Positions 1 through 5,467 of a stretch of DNA of 5,467 nt are shown one piece after another. Source of the DNA: Eggerthellales bacterium UBA948 (lineage in GTDB: Bacteria; Actinomycetota; Coriobacteriia; Coriobacteriales; UBA8131); contig DBCW01000043.1 in assembly GCA_002293265.1 (NCBI GenBank), positions 1-5,467 on the forward strand. Direction: 5' to 3'. The notes below the pieces were generated by a model. The model saw only the letters and a list, made by a program, of their open reading frames with translations. It was not told where the DNA came from and did no database searches. Every line of letters begins with the position of its first letter. Positions within the stretch are counted from its first letter, which is position 1. The position numbers and the translations under genes are program-made.

Positions 1-49
1 CACCGATGGCAGCGTAATACGCAGTAAACTTATCTCGCCCAGATTGCAT
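1..49 (-). CDS. Probable 5' end of a further glycan-locus gene (partial)
   Basis: An ATG at 49-47 on the minus strand opens a frame that stays open to the window edge, giving MQSGRDKFTAYYAAIG. An AAGG at 63-60 sits 10 bases upstream and can act as a Shine-Dalgarno site. The gene follows the large fused glycosyltransferase gene on the same strand, after a 209-base gap, so it may belong to the same cluster. The start pattern (Arg-Asp-Lys-Phe, then a Tyr-Tyr pair) recalls the N-termini of some hexapeptide-repeat acyltransferases in polysaccharide loci, but this is a weak recollection from 16 residues. No domain is visible, so function is not assigned. The open frame is short enough to occur by chance; the start codon, upstream AAGG and orientation are what support it. 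Confidence 0.42.
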   Translation of the reverse strand, partial: MQSGRDKFTAYYAAIG

Positions 50-54
50 TAATA

Positions 55-130
55 TTTTACCTTGTTGCGACTATTGATTTTACCTTATTTTCACTTTGTG
101 TTTTACCATATTATTAGGTGTAAAAATACC
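55..130. repeat. TTTTACC motif repeated at exact 23-base spacing
   Basis: The heptamer TTTTACC occurs on the plus strand at 55-61, 78-84 and 101-107, each 23 bases from the next. The TACC core recurs once more in phase at 127-130. The first two copies share extra bases after the heptamer (TTTTACCTT), and the intervening sequence is only loosely alike. On the minus strand the motif is GGTAAAA, and the copy nearest the next gene overlaps its candidate ribosome binding site. It may be a worn tandem array or a set of phased binding sites; the sequence does not decide between them. Confidence 0.55.
60..63 (-). promoter_or_regulatory. Candidate ribosome binding site for the left-edge gene
   Basis: The minus strand reads AAGG at 63-60, followed by a 10-base AT-rich spacer and the ATG at 49-47. 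The spacing is slightly long but usable. The same bases are part of the first of three TTTTACC copies (plus strand) spaced 23 bases apart, so the site overlaps a repeat. Confidence 0.4.
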
Positions 131-135
131 TCAGC

Positions 136-181
136 TTGGCAAGTTGGACTGTTTTTGTTTGGCAAGTTGGATTGTTTTTGT
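136..181. repeat. Two-copy 23-base tandem repeat
   Basis: Positions 136-158 and 159-181 are the same 23-base unit twice, beginning TTGGCAAGTTGGA and ending GTTTTTGT. The copies differ only at 149 (C) versus 172 (T), so 22 of 23 bases match. The near identity points to a recent duplication, by slippage or unequal crossing-over. The period equals that of the adjacent TTTTACC series, and this pair continues in the same phase. Confidence 0.9.
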
Positions 182-258
182 TTAAAAATTGCATGCTCTC
201 CACTTTTGTATTACTGTTTTCTTATTGCAAAAGCAGGGAGGGTACTCTAGTTTATAAA

Positions 259-3200
259 TTATGCAATTCCGCTGCGAATTAATTGTAGTAACTTTTTGCT
301 TTCCCCTACTGTTGCTTCTATGTGTTTTATCGTCCTGCTTATTGCGCTGTCGTTTTGTTTGGCTATTATTGCGTTTGCCAAAGGCGGTGTGGTGCTTTTT
401 GCTGCTCCTTCATACTTTGTTGGTGCCATTCTCTCGCTTGGAGTTACAACCGGTGTGCCAAGCACGGATGCCATTAGCTTGAGCCAGATGTCAGCCTCGT
501 CCGGACGACACTCTTTAATGGCTTGCTCGTTAAATGCTCCTTGCGAAATTGAATGTGGTGGATATAAAACGCCCCAACTTCCTATTGGAATAAGCTGGTG
601 ACTGGGTTTGTCATAGATCGTGTACCCATACAACCAGTTATCGTAACCACGCAACTCTCCATTGGGTTTAAACATCATTAGCGAGGTTCGCATCGCCGAG
701 ATTGCCCGCGGGTGTTTTACATAGCTTGCATGCAGTACGTTTATGAAATCGAAGTCGTATAGCAGACCGTCTTCCACTGTAATTACTATGTCGTTTGGGT
801 GTTCTTGCATGGCGTGCAGATACTTATTGTGATCGCCCAGATTTTCGTTGCACCATTTGATGCTAAAGATATTGCCTTCGCGTGAGGTGAGTTCTGTTGG
901 CAGGTCGTCAATGCCACCAAGGAATTGTTCACGGGCTAGCCATAGTTGTATGTGGTCGGGTTGTTGGCTTTGGTCTAACAGGGAGTCTATTGTCGTGTGC
1001 GTTGATTGGATGTTGGCGTGGTCTGTGGTTAAGGATACTATTATTTTTGGAGAGGAGGATGCGGGAGTGGCAGAGGGGGATGTGGGGTTTGAGGGGGATG
1101 CGAGGGTGGCATTGTCGGAATTGCTTTTTAGTCCGAATAGGTTTTTTATTGACAGATTTTTGCGTGGTTTATGCCCTAGCTTCTCTTTAATCAATGCCAG
1201 TATGTTTTTGCGATAGATGTTCATATTTGCCAGTTTGTCGTATTTTTTGCGTGATGCTTTGCCCATGTCCATCAGCTGCGCGCTGTTGTCAATGATTCTC
1301 ATGTATGCATCTTTTAGGGCTTCGATACTGCCTGTTTCTACTATGTAACCGTTTGAGGCATCCACCATGTATTTTGCGCCTACGTTCTCGGTAACTATCA
1401 AGGGTTTTGAAAGCATAGCGCCTTCTAGGGCTACTAGCGAACTTGACTCATCTCTTGAGGCTACTACTACGACATCCATCTCTGACAAGATTTCAATCTT
1501 CTTTTTTTCATTTCTGATCTGTCCGAGATAATGCACATTGTCGTTGTTGCGAATCTCGTAGAACATCTTTGAGGCAAAAGAGGCCGATGTATTAACAAAT
1601 TTTCCGGCAAAATAAAGTTCAGCTCTATCTTGATACTCTTTTGGCATCGCCAAGAAAGCTCCCACAAAAATATCATAGCCCTTTATATGTTCCAATGTGC
1701 CAAGTTGTACAAACTTTACCTTGTTACCTTCCAAAAAAGAATAAGGTTTGGCGTATTCTGACAGGTCTTCTGCGCAATTGTGAACAACTTTTACCGAGGT
1801 CTCTGAGAGTTTTTCGATCACACCTGCTGCATGCTCGCTCACACAACAAATGTTTGTGTTGCCCTTAAGCGTTTTTAGCCTTTCGGGCTTAGCACTAATA
1901 AAATCATAGATATTGCCGGCTTCGTGAATATACCAAATCATCGGAACATACTTTTGCAGCTCCTCTACGTACGCGCCTGTCATTATCGTATTGCATAATG
2001 CCATATCTACAGAACTGACAATTTCTTGGACTTTGTCATCATGCAGTTCACCTTCAGGCACACACTCAACAGGGATGCCGGCTTTTAAAAACTCTCTTTT
2101 AAATAAACCATCATGCATGGTCCAAACTATCGGACGATAGCCTGCCGCTTTAACAGTTTTACAAGCTGCAAGCAAGCTGTTCGGAGCACCGTCGTATCCC
2201 ATACCGGCAGAAACAAACAGTATCTTTGCCCCGGACGTTGCGCCTACTTGCTCTTGTAGAGCATATTCCACTTCGCCCACACGATATTTGTCCTCAAAAA
2301 TGCTTTCAAACAAAGGCGCGTCAACATCTTCCGGTACAGCTAACAAGCATTCTGTGCCGTAGCTGAAGTTCTTATAGACCTGATAACAATAATCAACTTG
2401 CTTTATAGCTCCCCTTAAAGGACCAAATGCCACGTACGGATTAATCGTTTTAAGCTCTATTATGCTATTTATATAAGCACTTTTTGCATACTCGCAATAC
2501 TCCTCCACAAAATGCGTCATTCCCTGCTCAATCAACTCAATCTCCTGTTGATTTTTGGGTTCCAGTGCTGTCCTGGTAAACTGCACATTGCCCTCGCCAT
2601 CCAATGCGTATCCGGCAAGAGACGCTTGTTTCATAGCAAACAGGTATTCTAAAGGCTTTTTAAACAGATCCAACTCTTGCTCGGTCTTATTAGCCGGCAA
2701 CATGAAGCGAGTCATATCCATATTTGCATGCGGTGAGAAGATGTAGGAAAAAACGTCTTGCTTATGCATTGGCACTTTAAGTGAAAATGTCTTACTGGTG
2801 CAAAGCAAAGCTCCCTTAACTTCAATCTCCTTCTCGGGAAAGTGAGTTTGAACAAAGTGCTTAAATGCCGAGATGTAACCACCATCCCAACCTACGCCGG
2901 CAATAAGAAGCGATTTGCTGTCACCGATGATTTCGGAGAAGTACTGCTTTGCAGCTTTAACACCGGGCTCATTGTGCCGAACAACCAGGTCTTTGTGTTC
3001 CCATAAGAACTCCTCCAGTTTGCCCTTTTTAAGGCGCGCCGGAAACAGGAACATTTCGATATCGTTGTCCTCCAGATACTCGACAAGATAATCAAACCCT
3101 GTCTCAACAAAGATCTCCGCAATAGTGTTTCTTTCTCGGCACTCCTCGACCCTTTTTAGCACAGTATTTGCAATCAGCTCGCTAAAGTATCTTTGTGCAG

Positions 3201-4155
3201 TTACAGCTAGGATGGCGTTTGTTGATAACTCTATTTGAGAATTATCTATTTGCTTAAAGTACTTGTTGTAGATGTTTAAAAGCACATCGCCATCGCAACC
3301 GGGAAATAGTATCTTGTCAGTTTTTAGCTTTCCTGCAAGATCATTTAGATACATCGAGTAGCCTGCAACTAAAACGCCACCTACTCTAAATCCGTGGTCG
3401 TAGTGAAGATTATCATTCCACATACCGCAGCCCATATTGTTGTTGATAACGGCATTGTAAGTGCTGCCGGCAAAGCCATCGTTATCGCTATAACGCTTAA
3501 AGCGCTTCTGATCAGGGTTATAGATTGCATCCAGCTCGGCTTCTTTAAACTTAATGTAGTCTGCAGTTTCTGAGTCGCCAATGTGTATTACATGGGTATT
3601 ACCGCAATCTTTGACGATCAATGCCTGCATACTGCCGTCGGCTTTTCTTAGTCCAAGCTCGTTTGACAAATATAAGCGGTCGTATTCGCTGTAGCCATTA
3701 TTTACCAACATTGTTTCCACGGTTTGCTTTGGTAAATATGTGTCGCCGGTAAACATGATTGTCTTTTTTGCCTTTTTGGCCCAGATGTAGACTTCCTTAA
3801 TAAAGGGATTTGATGTTGCCAGCTCTAGTTCTAGCTCCAGCTCTCTTTCCATCCACTTTTTATCAATACCGTAGTATTCCTGCAAAACATCGTATATTTC
3901 TGCCAATACTACTTCTTTGTTGTTCTTGCGTTTGAGTTTTCTTTGGCGAGCGGCTGCCTCGGATTCTCTTCTGGCGCTGAGAAACCCTTCGAAATCCATC
4001 TCCGCTGCCATGATAAGGAATAGATCATTTACGGTGTCTACTTTTCGGTACAGCAAAGTATCAAAAATAGCAAATGACACTGTGTCGTAGTCTTTTAACT
4101 TAGTGGTGATCTCCTCGATTGTCGCTCTGGGTGTTGGATCCTTATGGTAATACAT
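259..4155 (-). CDS. Large fused glycan-assembly protein: HAD-like, GT4 and GT-A-like domains
   Basis: This 1298-residue protein most likely transfers sugars onto a surface polymer in the cytoplasm; no signal peptide or membrane span is seen. Residues 24-215 form a HAD-like domain (FAIFDTLLYR at 28-37, GDTYLP 137-142, GLRKADG 168-174, HIGDSETAD 191-199). Residues 250-600 resemble the region that usually follows such HAD domains (FPGCDGD 284-290, GVGWDGG 420-426). Residues 642-995 are a GT-B, GT4-family glycosyltransferase with the EX7E motif at E903 and E911. A Pro/Ser/Ala linker (1011-1036) leads to a GT-A-like domain at 1037-1250 (SLLDQSQQPDHIQLWL, then GSWGVLYPP at 1192-1200). The expected HAD nucleophile Asp is Ala29, and the expected Asp cluster of the last domain is EDG at 1128-1130. 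An AGGAG five bases upstream supports this start. The GT4 call is strong; donor and acceptor sugars cannot be read from sequence. Confidence 0.93.
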   Translation of the reverse strand: MYYHKDPTPRATIEEITTKLKDYDTVSFAIFDTLLYRKVDTVNDLFLIMAAEMDFEGFLSARRESEAAARQRKLKRKNNKEVVLAEIYDVLQEYYGIDKKWMERELELELELATSNPFIKEVYIWAKKAKKTIMFTGDTYLPKQTVETMLVNNGYSEYDRLYLSNELGLRKADGSMQALIVKDCGNTHVIHIGDSETADYIKFKEAELDAIYNPDQKRFKRYSDNDGFAGSTYNAVINNNMGCGMWNDNLHYDHGFRVGGVLVAGYSMYLNDLAGKLKTDKILFPGCDGDVLLNIYNKYFKQIDNSQIELSTNAILAVTAQRYFSELIANTVLKRVEECRERNTIAEIFVETGFDYLVEYLEDNDIEMFLFPARLKKGKLEEFLWEHKDLVVRHNEPGVKAAKQYFSEIIGDSKSLLIAGVGWDGGYISAFKHFVQTHFPEKEIEVKGALLCTSKTFSLKVPMHKQDVFSYIFSPHANMDMTRFMLPANKTEQELDLFKKPLEYLFAMKQASLAGYALDGEGNVQFTRTALEPKNQQEIELIEQGMTHFVEEYCEYAKSAYINSIIELKTINPYVAFGPLRGAIKQVDYCYQVYKNFSYGTECLLAVPEDVDAPLFESIFEDKYRVGEVEYALQEQVGATSGAKILFVSAGMGYDGAPNSLLAACKTVKAAGYRPIVWTMHDGLFKREFLKAGIPVECVPEGELHDDKVQEIVSSVDMALCNTIMTGAYVEELQKYVPMIWYIHEAGNIYDFISAKPERLKTLKGNTNICCVSEHAAGVIEKLSETSVKVVHNCAEDLSEYAKPYSFLEGNKVKFVQLGTLEHIKGYDIFVGAFLAMPKEYQDRAELYFAGKFVNTSASFASKMFYEIRNNDNVHYLGQIRNEKKKIEILSEMDVVVVASRDESSSLVALEGAMLSKPLIVTENVGAKYMVDASNGYIVETGSIEALKDAYMRIIDNSAQLMDMGKASRKKYDKLANMNIYRKNILALIKEKLGHKPRKNLSIKNLFGLKSNSDNATLASPSNPTSPSATPASSSPKIIVSLTTDHANIQSTHTTIDSLLDQSQQPDHIQLWLAREQFLGGIDDLPTELTSREGNIFSIKWCNENLGDHNKYLHAMQEHPNDIVITVEDGLLYDFDFINVLHASYVKHPRAISAMRTSLMMFKPNGELRGYDNWLYGYTIYDKPSHQLIPIGSWGVLYPPHSISQGAFNEQAIKECRPDEADIWLKLMASVLGTPVVTPSERMAPTKYEGAAKSTTPPLANAIIAKQNDSAISRTIKHIEATVGESKKLLQLIRSGIA
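1052..1102 (-). repeat. In-frame 12-base repeats encoding the Pro/Ser/Ala linker
   Basis: The plus-strand 12-mer GAGGRGGATGYG occurs at 1052-1063, 1073-1084 and 1091-1102, with spacings of 21 and 18 bases, both multiples of three. On the coding strand the copies encode ASSS (residues 1032-1035), TSPS (1025-1028) and ASPS (1019-1022). They form the flexible hinge between the GT4 domain and the C-terminal GT-A-like domain. Slippage here would change linker length without breaking the frame. The stretch is much more GC-rich and strand-biased than the rest of the gene. Confidence 0.8.
1075..1106 (+). other. Potential G-quadruplex motif on the template strand
   Basis: Four guanine runs lie on the plus strand at 1075-1079, 1084-1087, 1093-1097 and 1104-1106, separated by 4, 5 and 6 bases. 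This meets the common G3+ N1-7 rule for a quadruplex. A further run at 1063-1065 is too far away to count under that rule. The gene is read from the minus strand, so the G-rich strand is the transcription template. It arises from the Pro/Ser linker codons and may be only a by-product of that composition. Confidence 0.6.
3821..3844 (-). repeat. Hexanucleotide repeat encoding (Glu-Leu)4
   Basis: Four hexamers of the form AGYTCY follow one another on the plus strand and encode ELELELEL at residues 105-112 of the large protein. They lie in the helical cap region of the HAD-like domain, just before the conserved Asn-Pro. The repeat is in frame, so gain or loss of a unit would change helix length without a frameshift. 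Confidence 0.7.
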
Positions 4156-4160
4156 GTGGA

Positions 4161-4165
4161 CTCCT
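4161..4165 (-). promoter_or_regulatory. Ribosome binding site of the large fused gene
   Basis: The minus strand reads AGGAG at 4165-4161, then five bases (TCCAC) and the ATG at 4155-4153. It is the strongest Shine-Dalgarno match in the window and fixes the start of the 1298-residue protein. It lies 11 bases downstream of the palindromic repeat, so a hairpin there would sit just upstream of the site. Confidence 0.85.
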
Positions 4166-4176
4166 AACTGCGACTA

Positions 4177-4203
4177 TGGATTCCCGCCTTCGCGGGAATG
4201 ACA
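4177..4203. repeat. Short GC-rich palindromic repeat in an intergenic gap
   Basis: Arms ATTCCCGC (4180-4187) and GCGGGAAT (4192-4199) are perfect inverted repeats around a 4-base loop (CTTC on plus, GAAG on minus), flanked by TGG and GACA. From memory, near-identical elements reading TGTCATTCCCGC on one side are scattered between genes in many bacterial genomes, mostly Gram-negative. There is no U tract after the stem on the minus strand, so it is not a standard terminator. A partial echo, GGGAGTGACA at 4213-4222, repeats GGGAATGACA at 4194-4203 with one mismatch. In the transcript it could form a hairpin between the small gene and the large gene and affect expression or mRNA stability. Confidence 0.85.
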
Positions 4204-4225
4204 GGTGGATGTGGGAGTGACATTT

Positions 4226-4564
4226 TTATTTGTTGCTTTCCTTCATTAGCTTGATGAGGGTATCCAACTTGTCGTTTATATTGTCTATCCCCTCTTGCTG
4301 ATCCAACATTTTGTAGTTGTTCTCTCTTACGACATCTTTAATATCTCTTTTGAGTTCTTTGAGGCTTTTTTCAAACTCGAAAGTTTTTGCGTTGCTGATC
4401 TTTAAGTGCAGATTTGTAGCCTCAAGCTCTTCTTCTACTCGCTTGCGCAGATACCTCAGCGCTACCTTTGTAGAAGACTTCTTAAACTTTTTACCAAATA
4501 CAGTAAAGATGTAGCCTTGCTTGTCGTATTCCAGTTTAAACAGTTTTCTAAGTAGCTTCTTCAT
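4226..4564 (-). CDS. Small basic coiled-coil protein of a glycan locus
   Basis: This is a 112-residue protein of unknown function. Residues 1-30 are lysine-rich and amphipathic (MKKLLRKLFKLEYD, then GYIFTVFGKKFKKS). From memory, this resembles a short module (Leu-Phe-x-Ile, then Ile-x-Gly-x-Lys-x-Lys) found at the ends of many capsule and LPS glycosyltransferases. Residues 35-110 are charged and helical, with heptad-like spacing, and probably form a coiled coil; no catalytic motif is seen. The ATG overlaps the stop of the upstream transferase gene as TAATG, so the two are probably translationally coupled. An AGG at 4576-4574 lies nine bases upstream. A role as a scaffold or membrane anchor for the transferase is inference from this context. 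No signal peptide is seen. Confidence 0.82.
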   Translation of the reverse strand: MKKLLRKLFKLEYDKQGYIFTVFGKKFKKSSTKVALRYLRKRVEEELEATNLHLKISNAKTFEFEKSLKELKRDIKDVVRENNYKMLDQQEGIDNINDKLDTLIKLMKESNK

Positions 4565-4566
4565 TA
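4562..4566 (-). promoter_or_regulatory. TAATG stop-start overlap
   Basis: On the minus strand the TAA stop of the transferase gene (4566-4564) and the ATG of the small gene (4564-4562) share one base. Such overlaps allow a terminating ribosome to restart, which tends to fix the ratio of the two products. This is the tightest gene junction in the window. Confidence 0.85.
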
Positions 4567-5467
4567 CTTCAAACCTACTGTTCTTTTGATCTTTCTTTTT
4601 ACTCTTCCTGCAAATTTTCTTACTCCGCTACCGGACTTTTCTGTCGCTTTTGTCGGCGCTGCCCAGTCATCCTTGAGAGTAAAGTACGGATCTCGCGATT
4701 GATTGCTTATCTCGATAAAACGTCGCTCCATAGCTGCGTTGATACCCGCTGCCGTTTTTGCAACAGCTGACTGGCTTGAGTCAACCTCCACAATAATTCC
4801 ACTATATGGCAGTTCAATATTTGTCTTCACCTGCAACACCAGCTCTCTATAGTCACGGTTTTTGCTCAACACGTATAGGTGTTCCTTCGTTGTTCTCTTT
4901 AAGATTTCTCCCTGCTCAGCTATCTTTAGCTCAATTACAGCAAGATCGCCCTTCATCGATTCGTCAAAAAAGCTAATTCCTGCATCGGCGTTTAATATCA
5001 CAAAGACATCATGTTCAGTAGCATCTGTGTAGGCCGCCAGCAGCTCTTCGCGTGTATCCTTATTAAGCGCTCCAACTACCTTTACGTTTACTCCACCGGC
5101 AGGTTTATCAACCAAAGGCGTATCGGACATATCCACAAGTTTATATGCTTCGTTGAGCGCTTCCAGCAAAGCCTCAGATACCGTGCCCATGCATTCAATG
5201 CTCAGACACTCATTCATGGTGGCTAGATAGTGCAAAGCCACATAATATCTGTGGATCATCGTAAACTGATTCTCAAAAGCCTGATCCAGACAGACGATCC
5301 TATCAGCATGATCTGCAAGGGTGTAGACCGAGGTAGAGTTAGCAGACACCGCCACATCAAACTTACTCATAAACATCAAGATAAGCTCAGACAACAATAG
5401 TCTGGGCAACATATGCGCTCCGGGAAACCAGTTCTTGTAAAGCCCATGAATGTCTGATGGGTGCGGG
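4564..5467 (-). CDS. Sialyltransferase/polysialyltransferase-like GT-B protein, C-terminal part
   Basis: The frame is open from the TAA at 4566-4564 to the window edge, giving 300 visible residues; the N-terminus lies outside. It starts PHPSDIHGLYKNWFPGAHML, followed by a Ser-Glu (residues 26-27) and AVSANSTSVY (39-48). An HP motif followed by an S/T motif is characteristic of the C-terminal half of bacterial GT-B sialyltransferases and polysialyltransferases (GT52, GT38 and relatives), where HP contributes to CMP-sugar binding. CDP-glycerol-type polymerases are a less likely alternative. Residues 126-228 form a further region of alternating beta-like strands that I do not recognise. The last 17 residues are strongly basic (KFAGRVKRKIKRTVGLK), suggesting membrane or acidic-partner contact. 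The ATG at 5412 is internal, not the start. Donor and acceptor are not determined. Confidence 0.8.
   Translation of the reverse strand, partial: PHPSDIHGLYKNWFPGAHMLPRLLLSELILMFMSKFDVAVSANSTSVYTLADHADRIVCLDQAFENQFTMIHRYYVALHYLATMNECLSIECMGTVSEALLEALNEAYKLVDMSDTPLVDKPAGGVNVKVVGALNKDTREELLAAYTDATEHDVFVILNADAGISFFDESMKGDLAVIELKIAEQGEILKRTTKEHLYVLSKNRDYRELVLQVKTNIELPYSGIIVEVDSSQSAVAKTAAGINAAMERRFIEISNQSRDPYFTLKDDWAAPTKATEKSGSGVRKFAGRVKRKIKRTVGLK

Larger units (their letters stand above)
50..258. other. AT-rich intergenic region with 23-base periodicity
   Basis: This 209-base gap separates the stop of the large fused gene (259) from the probable start of the next minus-strand gene (49). It is strongly AT-rich. 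Apart from the two repeat sets listed separately, I see no gene in it. I found no convincing intrinsic terminator downstream of the large gene: there is no GC-rich hairpin followed by a U tract on the minus strand. No well-spaced -35/-10 pair for the left-edge gene stands out either. A promoter or leader element could still be here, because the gap is far larger than the junctions between the other genes. Confidence 0.6.

Noticed and set aside
101..125. Hairpin TTTTAC (101-106) with GTAAAA (120-125) as a terminator
   Set aside because: The stem has six mostly A-T pairs and a 13-base loop, too weak for an intrinsic terminator. The left arm is explained by the 23-base-spaced motif.
55..181. CRISPR array
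   Set aside because: The units are directly adjacent with no unique spacers, only short parts are conserved, and no cas genes are present. Tandem duplication explains it better.
62..250. Plus-strand 62-residue open frame
   Set aside because: It runs through the 23-base tandem repeat, has no ribosome binding site that I can see, is Cys/Phe/Leu-rich without any recognisable domain, and opposes every supported gene. It is best explained as a chance frame in AT-rich DNA.
187..268. Inverted repeat AATTGCAT (187-194) and ATGCAATT (261-268) as a terminator of the large gene
   Set aside because: The arms are only 8 AT-rich bases with a loop of 66, one arm overlaps the stop codon, and no U tract follows. 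This is likely chance.
848..1216. Plus-strand 122-residue open frame, and other plus-strand frames at 296-601, 1641-1868, 2555-2746, 4317-4514 and 5011-5226
   Set aside because: All lie antisense to well-supported minus-strand genes with clear protein families, and show no family motifs of their own.
259..4155. Large gene as a decaying pseudogene because of its missing catalytic residues
   Set aside because: The 1298-codon frame is intact, has a strong ribosome binding site, and keeps fold motifs in all domains with a complete EX7E in the GT4 domain.
5410..5412. ATG as the start of the right-edge transferase
   Set aside because: The upstream frame is open to the window edge and encodes a conserved HP motif continuous with the rest of the domain.

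Overview
The window looks like part of a bacterial surface-glycan (capsule, lipooligosaccharide or glycoprotein) biosynthesis locus. All supported genes read on the minus strand, so gene order runs from right to left. Base composition is mixed and moderately AT-rich. Ribosome binding sites are Shine-Dalgarno type. No phylum can be named from what is visible. The one dispersed repeat, a short GC-rich palindrome with ATTCCCGC arms, is of a kind common in many Gram-negative genomes, which is only a weak hint.

Region by region, in transcription order: (1) 5467-4564 is the C-terminal 300 residues of a GT-B type transferase with an HP motif and an S/T motif, as in bacterial sialyltransferases or polysialyltransferases; its true start lies outside the window. 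(2) 4564-4226 is a 112-residue basic, coiled-coil protein joined to gene 1 by a one-base TAATG overlap. (3) A 70-base gap carries the palindromic repeat. (4) 4155-259 is a 1298-residue fused protein: a HAD-like domain, a middle domain typical of HAD-linked glycan proteins, a GT4 glycosyltransferase, a Pro/Ser/Ala linker, and a C-terminal GT-A-like domain. (5) A 209-base AT-rich gap has an unusual 23-base periodicity. (6) 49-1 is the probable start of another minus-strand gene, cut by the window edge.

The genes probably act together in the cytoplasm or at the inner membrane face to build or decorate a polymer. None has a signal peptide or membrane span, but genes 1 and 2 and the linker of gene 4 carry lysine-rich stretches that could hold them at the membrane. 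The most notable observation is that in the large fused protein only the GT4 domain keeps its usual catalytic signature. The HAD nucleophile Asp is Ala, and the GT-A metal-binding Asp cluster is Glu-Asp-Gly. This suggests a working GT4 enzyme flanked by domains that have become structural, substrate-binding or regulatory.
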